Shown: positions 42,478 to 54,497 of the stretch, one piece after another
How the letters are laid out: the number at the start of each line of letters is the position of its first letter
How positions within the stretch are numbered: position 1 is the stretch's first letter
Source: Lactifluus volemus
Taxonomy: Eukaryota; Basidiomycota; Agaricomycetes; Russulales; Russulaceae
Reading direction: 5' to 3'
DNA: 64,000 nucleotides
NCBI GenBank assembly: GCA_022376515.1
Contig: WTXI01000149.1
Coordinates: 24,985 to 88,984 of the forward strand
Translations under genes and position numbers: made by a program
The notes under the pieces: model-generated
The model's input: only the letters and a program-made list of their open reading frames with translations
What the model was told of the DNA's origin: nothing
Databases searched by the model: none

Positions 42478-44070
42478 TTAATCCATGCACAAGTTTGAGA
42501 GATCAAGCTGGGTATAATGTTTACTGACAACCCAGACAACGTTATATCCACGGAGACAAGGCCGGTAAATCTGGGAACCCAAAAAGAAGCTCGTTCTCTT
42601 CCCCACACATCCAACCATCACCCTTAATAAGGCACTTGTCCATGGAACGGATCTCCTCAGTATCTTCAGTGTTGACCTTCTCCACATGAATCGTACGATC
42701 TCGCGAGGCTGAAGTGATGGGATTCACATCCAGCGGGGATGCAGCACAGCTGATTGATTAAGTTTGTCCCGTAGACGGGGCCACTTTAATCTCTCCTGTT
42801 GGGCATGCTACATGAAAATCGTGCAATCTCCCGACGCAGAGGCAATACGCTACCCGTCCGGCGAGAATGCCACAGAAAGGACACCCTCTGTGTGCCCAAC
42901 AAACGGGGCCCGCGATGACATTCCCTGTTGTGGCATCCCACACGCAATTCGTGTGGTCTGCAGAACAGAAGAGACCACTGTCACTCGATCATCCAGAGGC
43001 GGCACTACTGAGGCACAGTACCTTAATTGAACCGGCATCTTCCCCTTCCTCTTCTTCTTTTCTTCGCCGCCTCTGCGCATGCCTCGGCCTGCGCAAGTTG
43101 TTCCGCCATGCTTCCTGTATCCGGTGCACCCCACCTACGCAACTCCACAGAGCGACGTTCGCGCATCCTCTCCGTGATCTTCCGATGCGATGCGGTGCCG
43201 TCCAGACGGTGCACGCCCGCGCCCTCGTCGGCTGCTGATGCGTACGGGGGTTCATGGAGACCATCTTCTCCGAAGACGATTGAGAAAGTATCGCACTTAT
43301 GATAAGACGTGGTTACCTCGCGCGGATTGGCGTGGCCCACGCGAGCTGTTGCGGTATCCCACACGCGAATTGTGCGATCGTGTGAGGCCATAGCGGGACC
43401 GCTCACTGGACGTACTCAACGGGTCGTATCTGTTGCATTCTCGCCGGACAGGAGGCGCATCGCTATGGCCTCTCCTGTTACAAGATTCCACATACGAATC
43501 GTATTATCTCCCGAAACGGAGGCGACGTGCTGCCCATCAGGCGAGATTGCAACAGAAAAGACCGAACTAGTGTGTCCAGTAAGAGGGCCCGCTACAATCT
43601 TCCCTGTTGCAGCACCCCACACCCGAATCGCGAAGCTGAGGCAATGTGCTGTCCGTTCGGTGAAAATGCAACAGAAAGGAGCCAGTCTGTGTGTTCAATA
43701 AATGGGCCTGCCATGGCCTCTACTGTTGCGGCATCCCACACGCGAATCGTGTGATCGCAAGAGGCTGAGGCAACACGCCGCCCATCTGGCGAAAAAGCAA
43801 TCGAATTGACCTTTCCGGTATATCCGGTGGATGTCACCACTAGAACCTCCCGTCTTGCGGCATCCCCACAAACGAATTGTGTGATCTCCCGAGGCCGAAG
43901 CAATGCGCTCCCCGTCCTGTGAGAATACGGCAGAAAAGACTGAATCGGTGTGTCCAATAAACGGACCCACCAGAAGCTCTCCTGTTGTGGCATCCCACAC
44001 GCGAATGGTGAAATCACGAGAGGCCGAAGCGATGCGTTGTCCATCTGGTGAGAATGCCACAGATTCAATA
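42478..44070 (-). pseudogene. WD40 remnant of a second NACHT-WD40 NLR
   Basis: On the minus strand, pieces of WD40 units (SVAFSPDGQRIASAS, TIRVWDATTG) appear in all three frames, broken by shifts. They end with a shifted but recognisable copy of the NLR tail (GWMCGEE, RPCLRGYNVVWVV, HYTQLDLS). It is related to 22579-24930. About five or six units remain. A segment at about 43020-43310 is not WD40 and looks inserted (Arg/Glu-rich where readable). No NACHT region is present: upstream of the first WD unit the sequence passes directly into 44150-44260, which matches the far 5' region of the intact NLR. So the copy lost its NACHT part by internal deletion or rearrangement. Confidence 0.85.
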
Positions 44071-45699
44071 TTTATCAGAGCAGGACCATCAAGTTACGTA
44101 CCAGTCAATTCGAGCCCGAGCAGCCTCTCTTGCGTTTCGTTGACCTGACCTGCCCGTAGTAATCGTTAGCATCGGGGGCATCGGGTGTGAGGACATTTGG
44201 CATACGGAGTAGGTTGATTAAGAGCCATCGTAGCTGACAAGAATCATGTAGATCGAGTATTATGTAGAGGGTTGAGGCAACCACGCGTTTGCCCAAGGCG
44301 CGAGAGTTTCTCCTCGGGAACAAACAAACAACAACAATTAGGATAACAGAATGGTCACGGTCGTGTCTGCGTGTGGTCCTATACAGATTTGATCCTGGCC
44401 ATGCAACTGAATAGGACGATGTGGTACAGGGGTAAGGCGATTATATAGTTTTTGGGGGAAAACCCCAGTTATTTATACATGAACTTTATGGGCATTGAGA
44501 TGCCAAAACGAGCGGCGTGACGTTACTATCAGATACAAGTCTAATAGGTCCCTCTATGATGGTGCTAAAGTCACAGATGCTAGTCATGATGGCACTCACT
44601 CATGCAGTGCAACTCTGATTTATGACAATTGAAGCCTGGGTCTTGAAATCTTTTCATTGCGATGAGCAACTGTTCGTGAACGTGGTGGGAAGCCAGACCT
44701 CTCGAACCCGGGAGAGGGAAGAGCAACTCCTAGCACATCTGATAGCGTAAAGACCTTCGGGCCTCAAAGGTAGGTACAGTAGTGTCCGAGTTGAGGTATG
44801 AACGCATCACATGAGGTTATGTTGTGTGCTTCTCGGACCATCAACACTGTCCCCATTTTAATTGTCATCGAAGCTATGATTCCTACACCTACCTACACGC
44901 ACGCACGACTGCAAAGAACAGCTCCTGACTACCGGACATGATATCGCGACGATACCCTGCGAAGTGATAGCGGGCGCCGGCTGCGCCACCACTATCACAG
45001 TGGAGATCAGCCTGAGTATAATTGCTTGTGGTGCAGAGCTATAATGAATAAGAGGGCCTGCAGCTGGTTCGGTGTTACAGTACTAGTTGTCCCGAGGACC
45101 TCGGGGAGAATCCCTGCCGTCAGCCCTTGACTCGGGGTCATGCTGCTTCAAGCGAGTTGTCGTTACCGTACTTGCCGGTGATTAGGTATTTCAGTGGCTA
45201 TATACATGTTAGTGAGATGGATACCTGCCACGAGGCTTTCAGGCGCAAATCTTGACCCGGAGCATTAAGCCAGCTGTAGGACCCACATACTGTAAGCCGC
45301 CCAAGGAGGCTCGTCGTGGCAAAACTGTGGCGCTGGCTCATCCTCTGTGGTGTCGCATACATAGGCCACGATGGGCGGGAACCGGAGTGTTGGGTGCTCC
45401 GGGGCGCCTAAAATCAGATTTAGCTCATTTGTCTCACGTTTTTCTGTTGGAAAAGGTTTGCCCTGGCCACATCACTTCCAGAGTCGGAAACACACAACAT
45501 CTTTGGCGCTCAGTCGATGTGAAAATAGTAATTTGGACCAGCCGTCTCGGCATGCGATGGACGACGACTCGGAGGCCACCACACTCTTCAACGTTGTCTT
45601 TTCCCGCCCACTCTCCTCTTCTTCCTACTTCTCCAGCTCTTCCCAAAAGCGTCTACGAGGGTCTAGGAGCATTCAGTTATCTACTGAACAGTGAAGTAT
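44071..45699. other. Intergenic, includes NLR-like 5' sequence
   Basis: 44156-44245 matches 28230-28320 near the intact NLR (shared words gtaatcgtta, ggcatacgga, ccatcgtag). The remaining 1.4 kb has no recognised gene. Frames upstream of 45700 include one with an ATG at about 45554 that could be a 5' exon of the next gene, not proven. Confidence 0.45.
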
Positions 45700-48600
45700 A
45701 TGCCCCTTTCAGTGTGCAGTGAACCTGGACCAATACGTCTTCTAATAATAGTGCATACAAGCGGCCCCTCATCAGACGTGCGTCGGGCCTCCGGCTCGCC
45801 CTCGGGTAGTGAGCCCCCTCCCAGACAACGACGAAAGCCGGGGCGTATCCCCGTATCTTGTGCGGAGTGTCGGCGGTACGTATCGTACCTGGCGTCACGC
45901 CCGGACTTTCCTCGCTTAGGCTCATGCCCCACTAGACTTAAGCTAAAATGTGATCAAAAGGCGCGTATACTACTGATCTTTCGCGGGAATGGGGAAGTGA
46001 AGAAATCGTAACTCATGCCGGGGGGGTCTTCGATATGTAGTTCCCCTGTGCAAAGTGTGTCAAGCGAGGGTGTGCGGCGATCTGTCCCAACGGTCCGTCC
46101 TCATAATTCATTTGGGGTTTTGACTCCCGAAACTCACCCTTTTCCGTGTGCTGGTGTCCTCGATCAGGCACTCTTGCAAGAGGCCGTACAGGCCACGGGT
46201 GCGTGGTAGATTATGTATCCATACTTGACTCCATCGTGACGATTACGGACGCCTCCTGCACAACAGCGTTTCCTCGGCGAATAACGAACAGTTGAATGCA
46301 CAAATTGAGCACATGAGACGTCGTATTCGCGAGCTCGAACAGGGTCTTAGCGAAGTTTATGCCACCGTTTCGAACGAAACACACCCGCTCCTCGTCGAAG
46401 AGCACAGGATGCCGTCCTCAGCCCCCTCTAGTAACACCCCTATCACCGCGACCCCTTCACCAATGCATCCTGACCCTTCCGTTCACGAGGCTGACGTTAT
46501 TAATTCCTTCGGTGCGTGTTGCAACCTCTCCTCATCTTTCTGGTGGGACCTGAGGCCTGATGGCATCCAGGTACGCTGAGCATCGGCAAAAAAGGCGATT
46601 CGTGTTTTTACGGCGCGACGGCTAGAGAAGAAGTGGGTACGATTCGACAGATCCGGTGGCAGCTTGGTCCCCACCACTGACCATCTTACGTCCTGTGCTG
46701 TCAAGTTTCTCTTCCAGAACACTCGCCAAAATTTTGATGCATCTTATTTTCGCCGCACGCGGTTGAACGAACGCATCTTATCAGTTCCATTTCCGGAGGC
46801 ATCACCGGAACTCATCCCCCCAGACATCCGCCAGATGGTGTACGGCCATCTGCCCCCCTTCGAAGATGCACGAGGAGCTTGCGAGCTCTTTATGAACTAC
46901 TCATCGTATATGTATGTGATTGGTTTTTTCCTGTTTAGGTAGGTTTGTTGACGAGCCAGCAGGACGTCTTCCTTGACAAGGGAGGAGTTATTGCATATTC
47001 TCGAAATTGCGTACCACAACAAGTACGCATCGTATCCTTTGTCTGTCTCACTTGTTAATGTTTTTCTCAGGAGCGCCGACCCAGAACCTGCCACCCATCA
47101 CCTTGGTCTCCTTTTTATCGTGCTTGCTCTGTCGAGACTGTTATACGGCGAAAACAACGATACCGTGGACTCACATGACTATTTCGTGCTGTCTCGGGTA
47201 GCGTTGACACTTGATTCGCCAGTAGCGACTACCACCGTTACTGCCGTGCAGACGATCGTGCGTGATTTCCTCAACACAGTTTTGTGGCGATCTAAGAAGT
47301 GCAGGTTTATATGGCTGAGTATTTGGAACTGAGTGACGTTCATATAGACCCAACGAGCTGTGACAGGGCATGGATGTACATCGGGATAGCCATGAAGCTC
47401 GCCCATAGTGTGAGTCTGGTGCTCCTTTGGAATCTGGGGATGCCTCTCACTTATAAACCAGATAGGTCTTCGTGAGTGCTCCTGGGCCAACCCTACTCCC
47501 TCGTTACTAAGGTTATCGCGCTAGACCTTGGAGGCCAGAGATTCCGGCTAGGGCAACGCGAAATCAAGCGACGTGACCGAGTTTTTTGGCATCTCTTCTC
47601 CACAGATACGTGGGCCGTGAGTTCTAAATTTCAGTCTTCTATTCGTGGAAAGCAGGACCTAGCATACAAACCTAGAGCTTCACTTCTGGTCGACCGCCGA
47701 GTACATCACTGGGCTTCGTTGATTGCAATCTTCCTGATGATAATGAAGCGTATGTGGGTAACGACGGGGAAAGGTCATGGGCTGTAAGTTCTGCCAGTCT
47801 TTTATTTTACAATGATCCTTACGGATTGTCCCAGACCAGCGCTGGAACTACGAGTTTATCAAGTTGTTATCTCAGGTCATGGCTACCGCATTCACTTCGC
47901 GGCCACCTCCATATGCGGCCATCCTTGACCTTGACAGGAAGCTAAGAGATTTTGACGTACCCGCACACTTGAAGCTTCAGTGGACTGGCCAAATGTCGTC
48001 AGACAGTCTGTTTTGGATTAAGCGATGGGTAGTGCTTTCCAATAAGGAATGGGGTAAGGGTCCTTTATTGGATTTCGAGAATGCTATACGGATATCTTTG
48101 CAGCGCTGTTAAACATCCATCGCGCATATTTTACGCAGGCACTTCGTGAAAATCCTCACGATCCGCTCAGGCACCGATATGGCCTTTCTGTCATGGCGCT
48201 TTACCGCTCGGCATTCCGACTTGTTGAAGGTTGCTCGAAAACTTTTCAGGCCTGCCCACCAAACTTCCCGTTTTTCCGCACGAATTTTGCCAGCTCCAAG
48301 ATGCTTTCTGTAGTCGTACGTGTTTTTCGCCTGACACTTTCTTCCTTGAATCTCACCACAACACCCAACAGATTGTCATGCGTTTACTCGTGACCTCGGC
48401 ACCCAAGTCAAACTTGGCGATGCCCGCTCTTGATATTCTCAACAATGCGGTCGCTCTGTTAGAGGCTGGCATTGAAAGTGGCAGCACGAAGAATATGGTG
48501 AGTTGTGCTTCGCGATGGCGCTCCCCAAATCGACAATGATGTATTCCCCTCCACAGGAAGCGGTGCGCAACCTACATCGCGAGGCCCGCGAGGCAGTGGG

Positions 48601-48978
48601 AAAGGTCGGAGGCTCGGACGATGACCTGCCTACGCAATTGGAAGCGGACCAACTCGACAGGCTCTCAGGCCGGACGCGGCTGGGGTCACCTTCAGTTCCA
48701 TCATGTCCGAGCACCTTGCGACCGATTATCGTGCAGTGAGCGGGCTCGAAGCACCGACACCTTCTCACCATGTATCAGCCTACTCGTATGCTCCACCGGA
48801 CCCACAACTCGTGCAACAGGTAGAGATGGCGCGCTCGGGCGCTTCGATCCCTCGTGTGTTCCCGGGGCAAGAGGACTTTGGGGTACCAGTGGGGCAGGAT
48901 AAGGCGTCTGGTGGTACGGGTTCTTTGTACATCTTGGATGCGTCTTGGGAGGATTTCGTCGCACAGCTTGGCTTTTGA
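45700..48978 (+). CDS. Zn2Cys6 fungal transcription factor
   Basis: A nuclear DNA-binding regulator of the Gal4-type class. The zinc cluster is assembled from three exons: 45700-45875 (PVSCAECRR), 45936-45960 (LKLKCDQK) and 46041-46092 (FPCAKCVKRGCAAICPN). Together they give the spacing CX2CX6C...CX2CX4-6C with basic residues between. The intron 45961-46040 starts with GC instead of GT. A helical dimerisation segment follows (NEQLNAQIEHMRRRIRELEQ, about 46280). Then comes the fungal-specific regulatory domain in many short exons: LPPFEDARGACELFMNYSS, EPATHHLGLLFIVLALSRLL, EYLELSDVHIDPTSCDRAWM, IGLH, REIKRRDRVFWHLFSTDTW. The C-terminus (SYAPPDPQLVQQVE to LDASWEDFVAQLGF) ends at TGA 48976-48978. 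The start codon and several exon borders between 46600 and 48500 are provisional. Target genes unknown. Confidence 0.82.
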
Positions 48979-49218
48979 AAATTTGTATCACTGTAGTTAA
49001 GAGTTTTAAGTTACTGTACTTTAGTGGATTTGGCTCGCCTCGGAACCTCGGTACGGGTGGCGCTAAAAAATTTAATTTGCACAGCCACACTGCCAGCACA
49101 TTCGTGACGTTGGTGGTGGAACGTTGGTGGATTAGATAACTCACCCCTTTCAATTGGTTCACAGCAATTTTTGTCCGCTCCGGCATCGCTCCACTCCTTT
49201 CCTCTCGACTACCATCTC

Positions 49219-51086
49219 ATGGCTTATATATCACGTCAAGCCCTCGGAGCACTTCGTCACTACAGGTATAACGGTGTTGACAAGTGCGTTTCTCCTGTCA
49301 CTTCTCGGAACGTATAAGGAACGCGCTAATCCTGGCCACCGAAAAGATCGTTCCTCTCAAACCATGTCTTGAACCCGTTCTGGACATGGTTCGTCACTCT
49401 CTGGCCTGAGTGGGTCGCACCAAATATGGTACGCAATTCATCTCTGTACTTTTCACGTCCCTGACGTGCCATATAAAACGACGATAGATCACGCTGTCCG
49501 GGCTCGCGATTGTACTGTTCAATTTTGCGACGCTGTCGTACTATGATCCAACGTACCTCGCACAAAAAGGAGGTGCAACAGGTCCCCCAAATTGGGTTTA
49601 TTTTACGTATGTTCCTTGGGATCGTCCCCACCCGTTTTGCCCGCGCGGCGCTTTTCTACCCGATGCTGACGTGGCTCCCATCAGATGGGGCATTGGTTTG
49701 TTTTTGTATCAGACGTTTGACGCGATAGATGGGTGTGTCTTTTTATTTTTGGGGGGACCGCGACGGAATGAGACGGTGCTGATGGAGGCATGTTGATCAG
49801 GAAGCAGGCGCGTCGAACGGGCATGGCAGGGCCCTTGGGCGAGATGTTTGACCATGGTACGCGATAACCTTCCAGCGTCCAGTGTGTTGGCTCACTCATG
49901 GCTCAGGATGTGATGCTCTTAATACCACCGTGAGCATATCGTGGCAATTCTTTTGGTTTGCACGTATTAATGCCGACGTAGCTTGAAGTTATCCTAACAT
50001 GTCACGCATTAAATTTCGGACGATCATGGTTGACTGTCGCTTCACTGGTTGCTACACTTGCAAACTTTTATTTGACCACTTGGGAGGAATATCACACTGG
50101 TCTGTGATATTCCTCTTCATGCCTGGCTCTCCCTGATGTCCACACCTAGGCCAATTATACCTTGGAGTTTTTTCTGGCCCCGTGGAAGGTATCCTCATTG
50201 TTGTTATACTATTTGTCATAACCGGCTTCTGTGGTGCGTCCATAGCCCTCGACTTCAGTCAACTATTGAGCCAAGTACAGGGCCTAGTTTCTGGGATCAA
50301 AAGATATTAACAATCGCACGACTAGACAATATTGATTGGATTGCTTCACATGTGCCAACATCACCATGAACGTGTCCTTCATGATCTTTTCAGGGTCTAT
50401 CGTGGCATTCAATATTGTTACGAGGTATCTCTATATCGTCTCGACCCCCGTCGTTGCTGATATGTATGTCGCTAGTTATATGAACGTATTCAGGGCCTGC
50501 CGTGCGTCGGGTAAATCCGCAATAAAACCTCTATTATACCTTCTCCCATTCCCGGCATCTGTCCTAATCCATGCCGCCTGGCTGAACCATCCATCCTTGG
50601 ACAACTCGGATATCATTAACTCACCTGCCTTTGTCCCCTTCCTTTGTACCTGGGGCATACAATTTGCACATGTTGTCGGACGAATGATCATCGCGCATAT
50701 CACGCGCCAGCCTTTCCCAGTTTGGGACCCGATGTACCTCTGGAGTATAGTCGGAGCAATTGATGCCAACATGCCACTCCTCTTTGGGCGGTAAGATTGC
50801 CCAAGTTTATCATGTGGCCACGTTGCTGATGCGGCGCATGACTAGACCACCACTGATTCAACACTCACCAGAGAACACAAAGAAATTTGTGTTCGTGGTG
50901 TTGGCTGTCGCGCTTGTGACATATGCACGCTTCGTATATCTGGTGGTTTCAGATATCACAAATTATCTAGGCATCGCGTGTCTGACGGTGCGTAAAAAAG
51001 ACGCGAGTGGTGTTTGGAGGAGCGTGCCTCCGAGTCCGAGTCTGAGTGCGACGACATCGAGTGACAAGGGGGATTTGATGGATTAG
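49219..51086 (+). CDS. EPT1: CDP-alcohol phosphotransferase (ethanolamine/choline)
   Basis: Catalyses the last step of the Kennedy pathway, moving phosphoethanolamine or phosphocholine from the CDP-alcohol to diacylglycerol in ER or Golgi membranes. Exons: 49219-49283, 49347-49428, 49488-49606, 49685-49732, 49801-49856, 49907-49929, 49982-50099, 50150-50233, 50281 onward, ending at 51086. The N-terminus MAYISRQALGALRHYRY and then LNPFWTWFVTLWPEWVAPN are typical. The catalytic motif DG(X)2AR(X)8G(X)3D(X)3D is split over exons as FDAIDG, KQARRTGMAGPLGEMFDHG and CDALN. Hydrophobic helices follow to the C-terminus. At about 50355-50358 (gtgccaacatc) the frame breaks: one extra A would join ASHVP to NITMNVSF. 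EPT1 and CPT1 cannot be told apart here. Confidence 0.88.
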
Positions 51087-51200
51087 ATTAGATCTAACAG
51101 TAAATATGATAACGAGCGACTAATTTTCAATGACAAATGATTGGCGCGGACGAGTCTCGAGAGGGTCGAGTCAATTACAAAAAAAGTCGTTGAAAAGTGT

Positions 51201-53345
51201 ATGTTCACCGGACTTGTTCTCCGCGTGCCCTATCGATCTTTCCCTCTGCGAATACCATTCAAGACTGCTCATTTTCACACCATGACTTCTACCGTTGATA
51301 TCCTCAATGCCGAACTAGCTCAGCAGACCGAGCTCTTCAACAAACTTCGAATCGACAACTCGGATCCCATCACGCTTGAAGAGTCACGCAAGCGCTTGGG
51401 TGAGATAAAGAGGGAGCTTGCTACGCTCAAGCCAGGAGGGAAAGACGCAAAGAAAAGGGGCGTCTACTTCTCAAAACGCCCAAGGTGCGTCTCTCCACTC
51501 TCGTCCCGATGATGCCCCCCGCACCTCAACGGTCTGCCCAGGGCACGCGCGATTATGGTCCCGGCGAGATGTTCTGTCGCGATTATGTAGAACGAATCGT
51601 GAAGGAATGCTTTATGCTATACGGCGGCGCGCAACTCGACACGCCCGTATTCGAGAGAAAGGACATTCTGACTGACAAATATGGCGAGGACTCCAAATTG
51701 ATATTTGATCTCGAAGATCAGGGTGGGGAACAACTCGCGTTGCGATACGATCACACCGTTCCGTTGGCGCGGTACCTCGCTATGAGCGGCGCGATCAACA
51801 CGCAGTCTAAGCTATGGCAGATCGGGAAGGTTTATCGGAGAGATAATCCGGTCATGTCGAAGGGTCGCATGAGGGAGTTTTCACAAGCGGTGCGTTTTTT
51901 GTATTTTTTTTTCATCATTCATCGTAAGTTTGTGGGATGTTGATTTTGCAAGTCAAGGATTTTGATATTTCGGGCCAGTGGGATACGATGATACCCGACG
52001 CGGAACTGCTCAGTTTACTATGCACGATCTTGACGCGTCTAGAAGTTGGCGAGTTCACCATTAAAGTACGTCGTCTGTTCGTTTACCCCCTCTGCCATTT
52101 CTAATCATACTGCGTGTAGATCAATCACAGGAAAATCCTAGATGGTATTTTTGAGGTCTGCGGCGTACCACCAGAGAAGATCCGCCCTATATCTTCCGCC
52201 GTTGATAAATTAGACAAGGTCGCTCCGCATGACCTGTTTATCATCTTTCAGTGCTGATCCTCAGGATTAGCTACCTTGGTCCGATGTTAAAAGGGAAATG
52301 ACAGAGGAAAAAGGTCTTGACCCTTACTCTGCAGACAAAATCGGAGAATATGTGAAGCACAAAGGTGGGAAGCTAGTTATTCGGCGCTCTCTTCTGTGTT
52401 GATGATGATTGTGATATAGGCGGGCGACAACTGCTGGAACAGCTTCTCGCGGACTCATTGCTGACAGCCAATGCCAAGGCAAAGCAAGGTCTCGACGAGA
52501 TGCGCATACTGTTCACCTTCTTGGACGCATACAAAATTACAGATAAGGTTGGTTTTTCGGGCCAATTTGAATACGCTGATAGACTCCATCGACAGGTTTC
52601 GCTCGACATGTCCTTGGCGCGTGGACTCGATTACTATACAGGACTCATCTACGAAGCCATTGTTGAGGCATCGGCGCCACCAGGCTTCAAGGCGGCAGAA
52701 AACCTCGGTTCAGTACCTCCCACAGATGCTGCAGCGCCGAAAAAGAAGGTCAAGAAAGCCGGCCCGGATGAGGACGAGGAGATCGACGAGTCGCAAGTCG
52801 GGGTTGGCTCGATCGCCGCCGGTGGGAGATACGATGAGCTCGTAAGCCTCTTCACCACGGCCGCATCGGGAGACGGAAAGAAAGGATCTGGCATGCCGTG
52901 TGTGGGCGTCAGCATCGGGCTGGACCGCATCTTTGCGCTGCTCTGGCCAAAATGGATCGAGCGTGGTATGCGCAGCAAGGAGGTGTTCGCGTACGTGCTA
53001 TCCGCGGGCGACGGCTTGTTGCAAGAACGCATGGGACTTGTGCAGGAGCTGCGGGCGCAGGGAATCGCAGCGGATTTCTTGGCGAAGAACAAGCCCAAGT
53101 TGAACGCACAGTTCGCGGCGGGAGAGCGGGACGAGGTGCCGTATGCGATCATTCTTGGTGGGAACGAGCTCAAAGCGGGCATTGTGACCGTCAAAGAGCA
53201 GCGATGGGAATTCGTGGATGGGAGGAAGGCAAAGGTCGAGTCGGCTGATAAGGGCATCCAAGTACCCCGCGCAGAGCTCGTGCAGTGGCTCAAAGCCACG
53301 ACGATATTCAGAGATTGGTCGAGCGGGAGGCTAATTCAAGAATGA
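51201..53345 (+). CDS. HTS1: Histidyl-tRNA synthetase, dual-start
   Basis: Class II synthetase that charges tRNA-His. Exons: 51201-51484, 51542-51889, 51958-52065, 52120-52218, 52271-52364, 52420-52547 and 52596-53345; about 603 residues from the first ATG. The upstream ATG (51201) adds 27 residues, Arg/Phe/Leu-rich and free of acidic residues, a mitochondrial presequence. The second ATG (51282) has a better context and starts the cytosolic form with a WHEP-like helical hairpin. Then KTPKGTRDYGP, motif 2 with [13 protein letters not shown], the His-specific ARGLDYYTG, motif 3 ([17 protein letters not shown]) and the anticodon-binding domain. An acidic/Lys insert lies near 52740-52800. Within exon 1 the frame slips at aaagaaaagggg (51450-51460): one more A is needed to reach LLLKTPK. 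Intron 51485-51541 is 57 bases with no stop. Confidence 0.93.
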
Positions 53346-53443
53346 ATAGTAATCGACACACCGGGCCCGTGGTACACGTATAGTACACCGTTAGGGAAGA
53401 ATGGGAATTGCTATTGTATACATTTACTGCAAAAATTGCGCCT

Positions 53444-54336
53444 CTACTCTTCGTCTGATTCCGACTCATAGTCCTCGTCTTCCTCATCGTCATCGTAGTC
53501 TATGGCAAGTTGGTCATGAGAGTATGTTCCGGGGAGACCAAAAGATGCGCACTATTCACGATGTCAGCTCTCGAGAGGGATTGTTGAACCTGATTGCGGC
53601 GGAATGCCCTCCGTGTTTCTGCATCTGCTTCGGGCACGTAGTACAGTGCCACTTGACCTGCCTTATCTTTGATGCTGCGGGCGTGAGTTATGAGCGCCCG
53701 AGGACCACGTGAGAATGAGAATTAAACCCAACCGCGTATCTGCGCCTGCGTCAAGGAGCGAGTCCACGATTAAGGCACGGAGCTCGGGCTCTGGGATCTT
53801 CACAGCAAGATGCAATGGCGTCGCGCCCTCGAGATAATTGACGAGGTCGACATCACAGCCCTCGTGTTCGAGCAGCTCGTTTAGTATGTCCAAATTACCC
53901 TTCAATGCCCTAAATCCAAATTCGTGTTCCCTAGTAAGCAAACGGACATGCTTAAGAGGAAGAGACTCGAGTGTTTCTCACGCGTAGTGTAGAGCTGTAC
54001 CGTCCAACCAGCGGGAAATGTCATCTTTTAGGGTAACGGGGCGACTTTTTCGCGTCCCTGCGCACCTGTGTTTCCAATACTAGAAACGGGTCCAATCCGT
54101 CACACGAAATGTGGTCTATTCGACTTGATAAAACGCACCCATCCTGGTGATTGACATCATATATCCCGTCGGGCTGTTCAAAGACCTCGAGCAGTTGCTC
54201 AACGTTGTCCGTGCGCGCAGCATCGATAAGTAGTTTGTCTGAGTCAGATCGTTGTCAGTATTGGATAATGAGTGTCCGATCCATTTGGGAACATACTGAA
54301 AGCGGAAAATGGTGTCTCGACCTCCGAGTCGGCCAT
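53444..54336 (-). CDS. Small ankyrin-repeat protein, 180 aa
   Basis: Seven exons on the minus strand: 54297-54336, 54139-54238, 54066-54079, 53982-53994, 53733-53930, 53553-53674 and 53444-53499. All phases match; introns run from 51 to 71 bases and two exons are only 13-14 bases long. The product starts MADSEVETPF and contains ankyrin units: KLLIDAARTDNVEQLLEVF, IGNTALHYAAEHEFGFRALK, LDILNELLEHEGCDVDLV and EGATPLHLAVK. It ends in a very acidic tail (NNYDDDEEDEDYESESDEE). The acidic C-terminus and small size recall proteasome- or ribosome-associated ankyrin chaperones, but that is inference. The 3' end faces HTS1 98 bases away; the 5' end shares a 161-base divergent promoter with the kinase gene. 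Confidence 0.82.
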
Positions 54337-54497
54337 CTATCGAGGTAGTGAAGGTTGGTGGTATGGGAAGTGATATGAAGGAACCTAATAACGGCCCGGG
54401 GCCAAGGGCGACCTTGCCCTTTACTTCCAAGCGCCTCGCGAGCGCTGCGCCGTGTCTCGGCCCTACATGCAACCTCCAGGCGGTGATATCTTTGGTT
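54337..54497. promoter_or_regulatory. Divergent promoter, ankyrin gene and kinase
   Basis: Only 161 bases separate the two start codons, which point away from each other, so both genes must be driven from this interval or from within each other. No TATA box is obvious. Confidence 0.55.

Noticed and set aside
44640..44720. Possible tRNA T-arm word (ggttcgag on the minus strand near 44700)
   Set aside because: No matching A box or stem structure around it.
53102..53261. Antisense frames over HTS1 exon 7
   Set aside because: Mirror frames of a GC-rich coding exon without features of their own.
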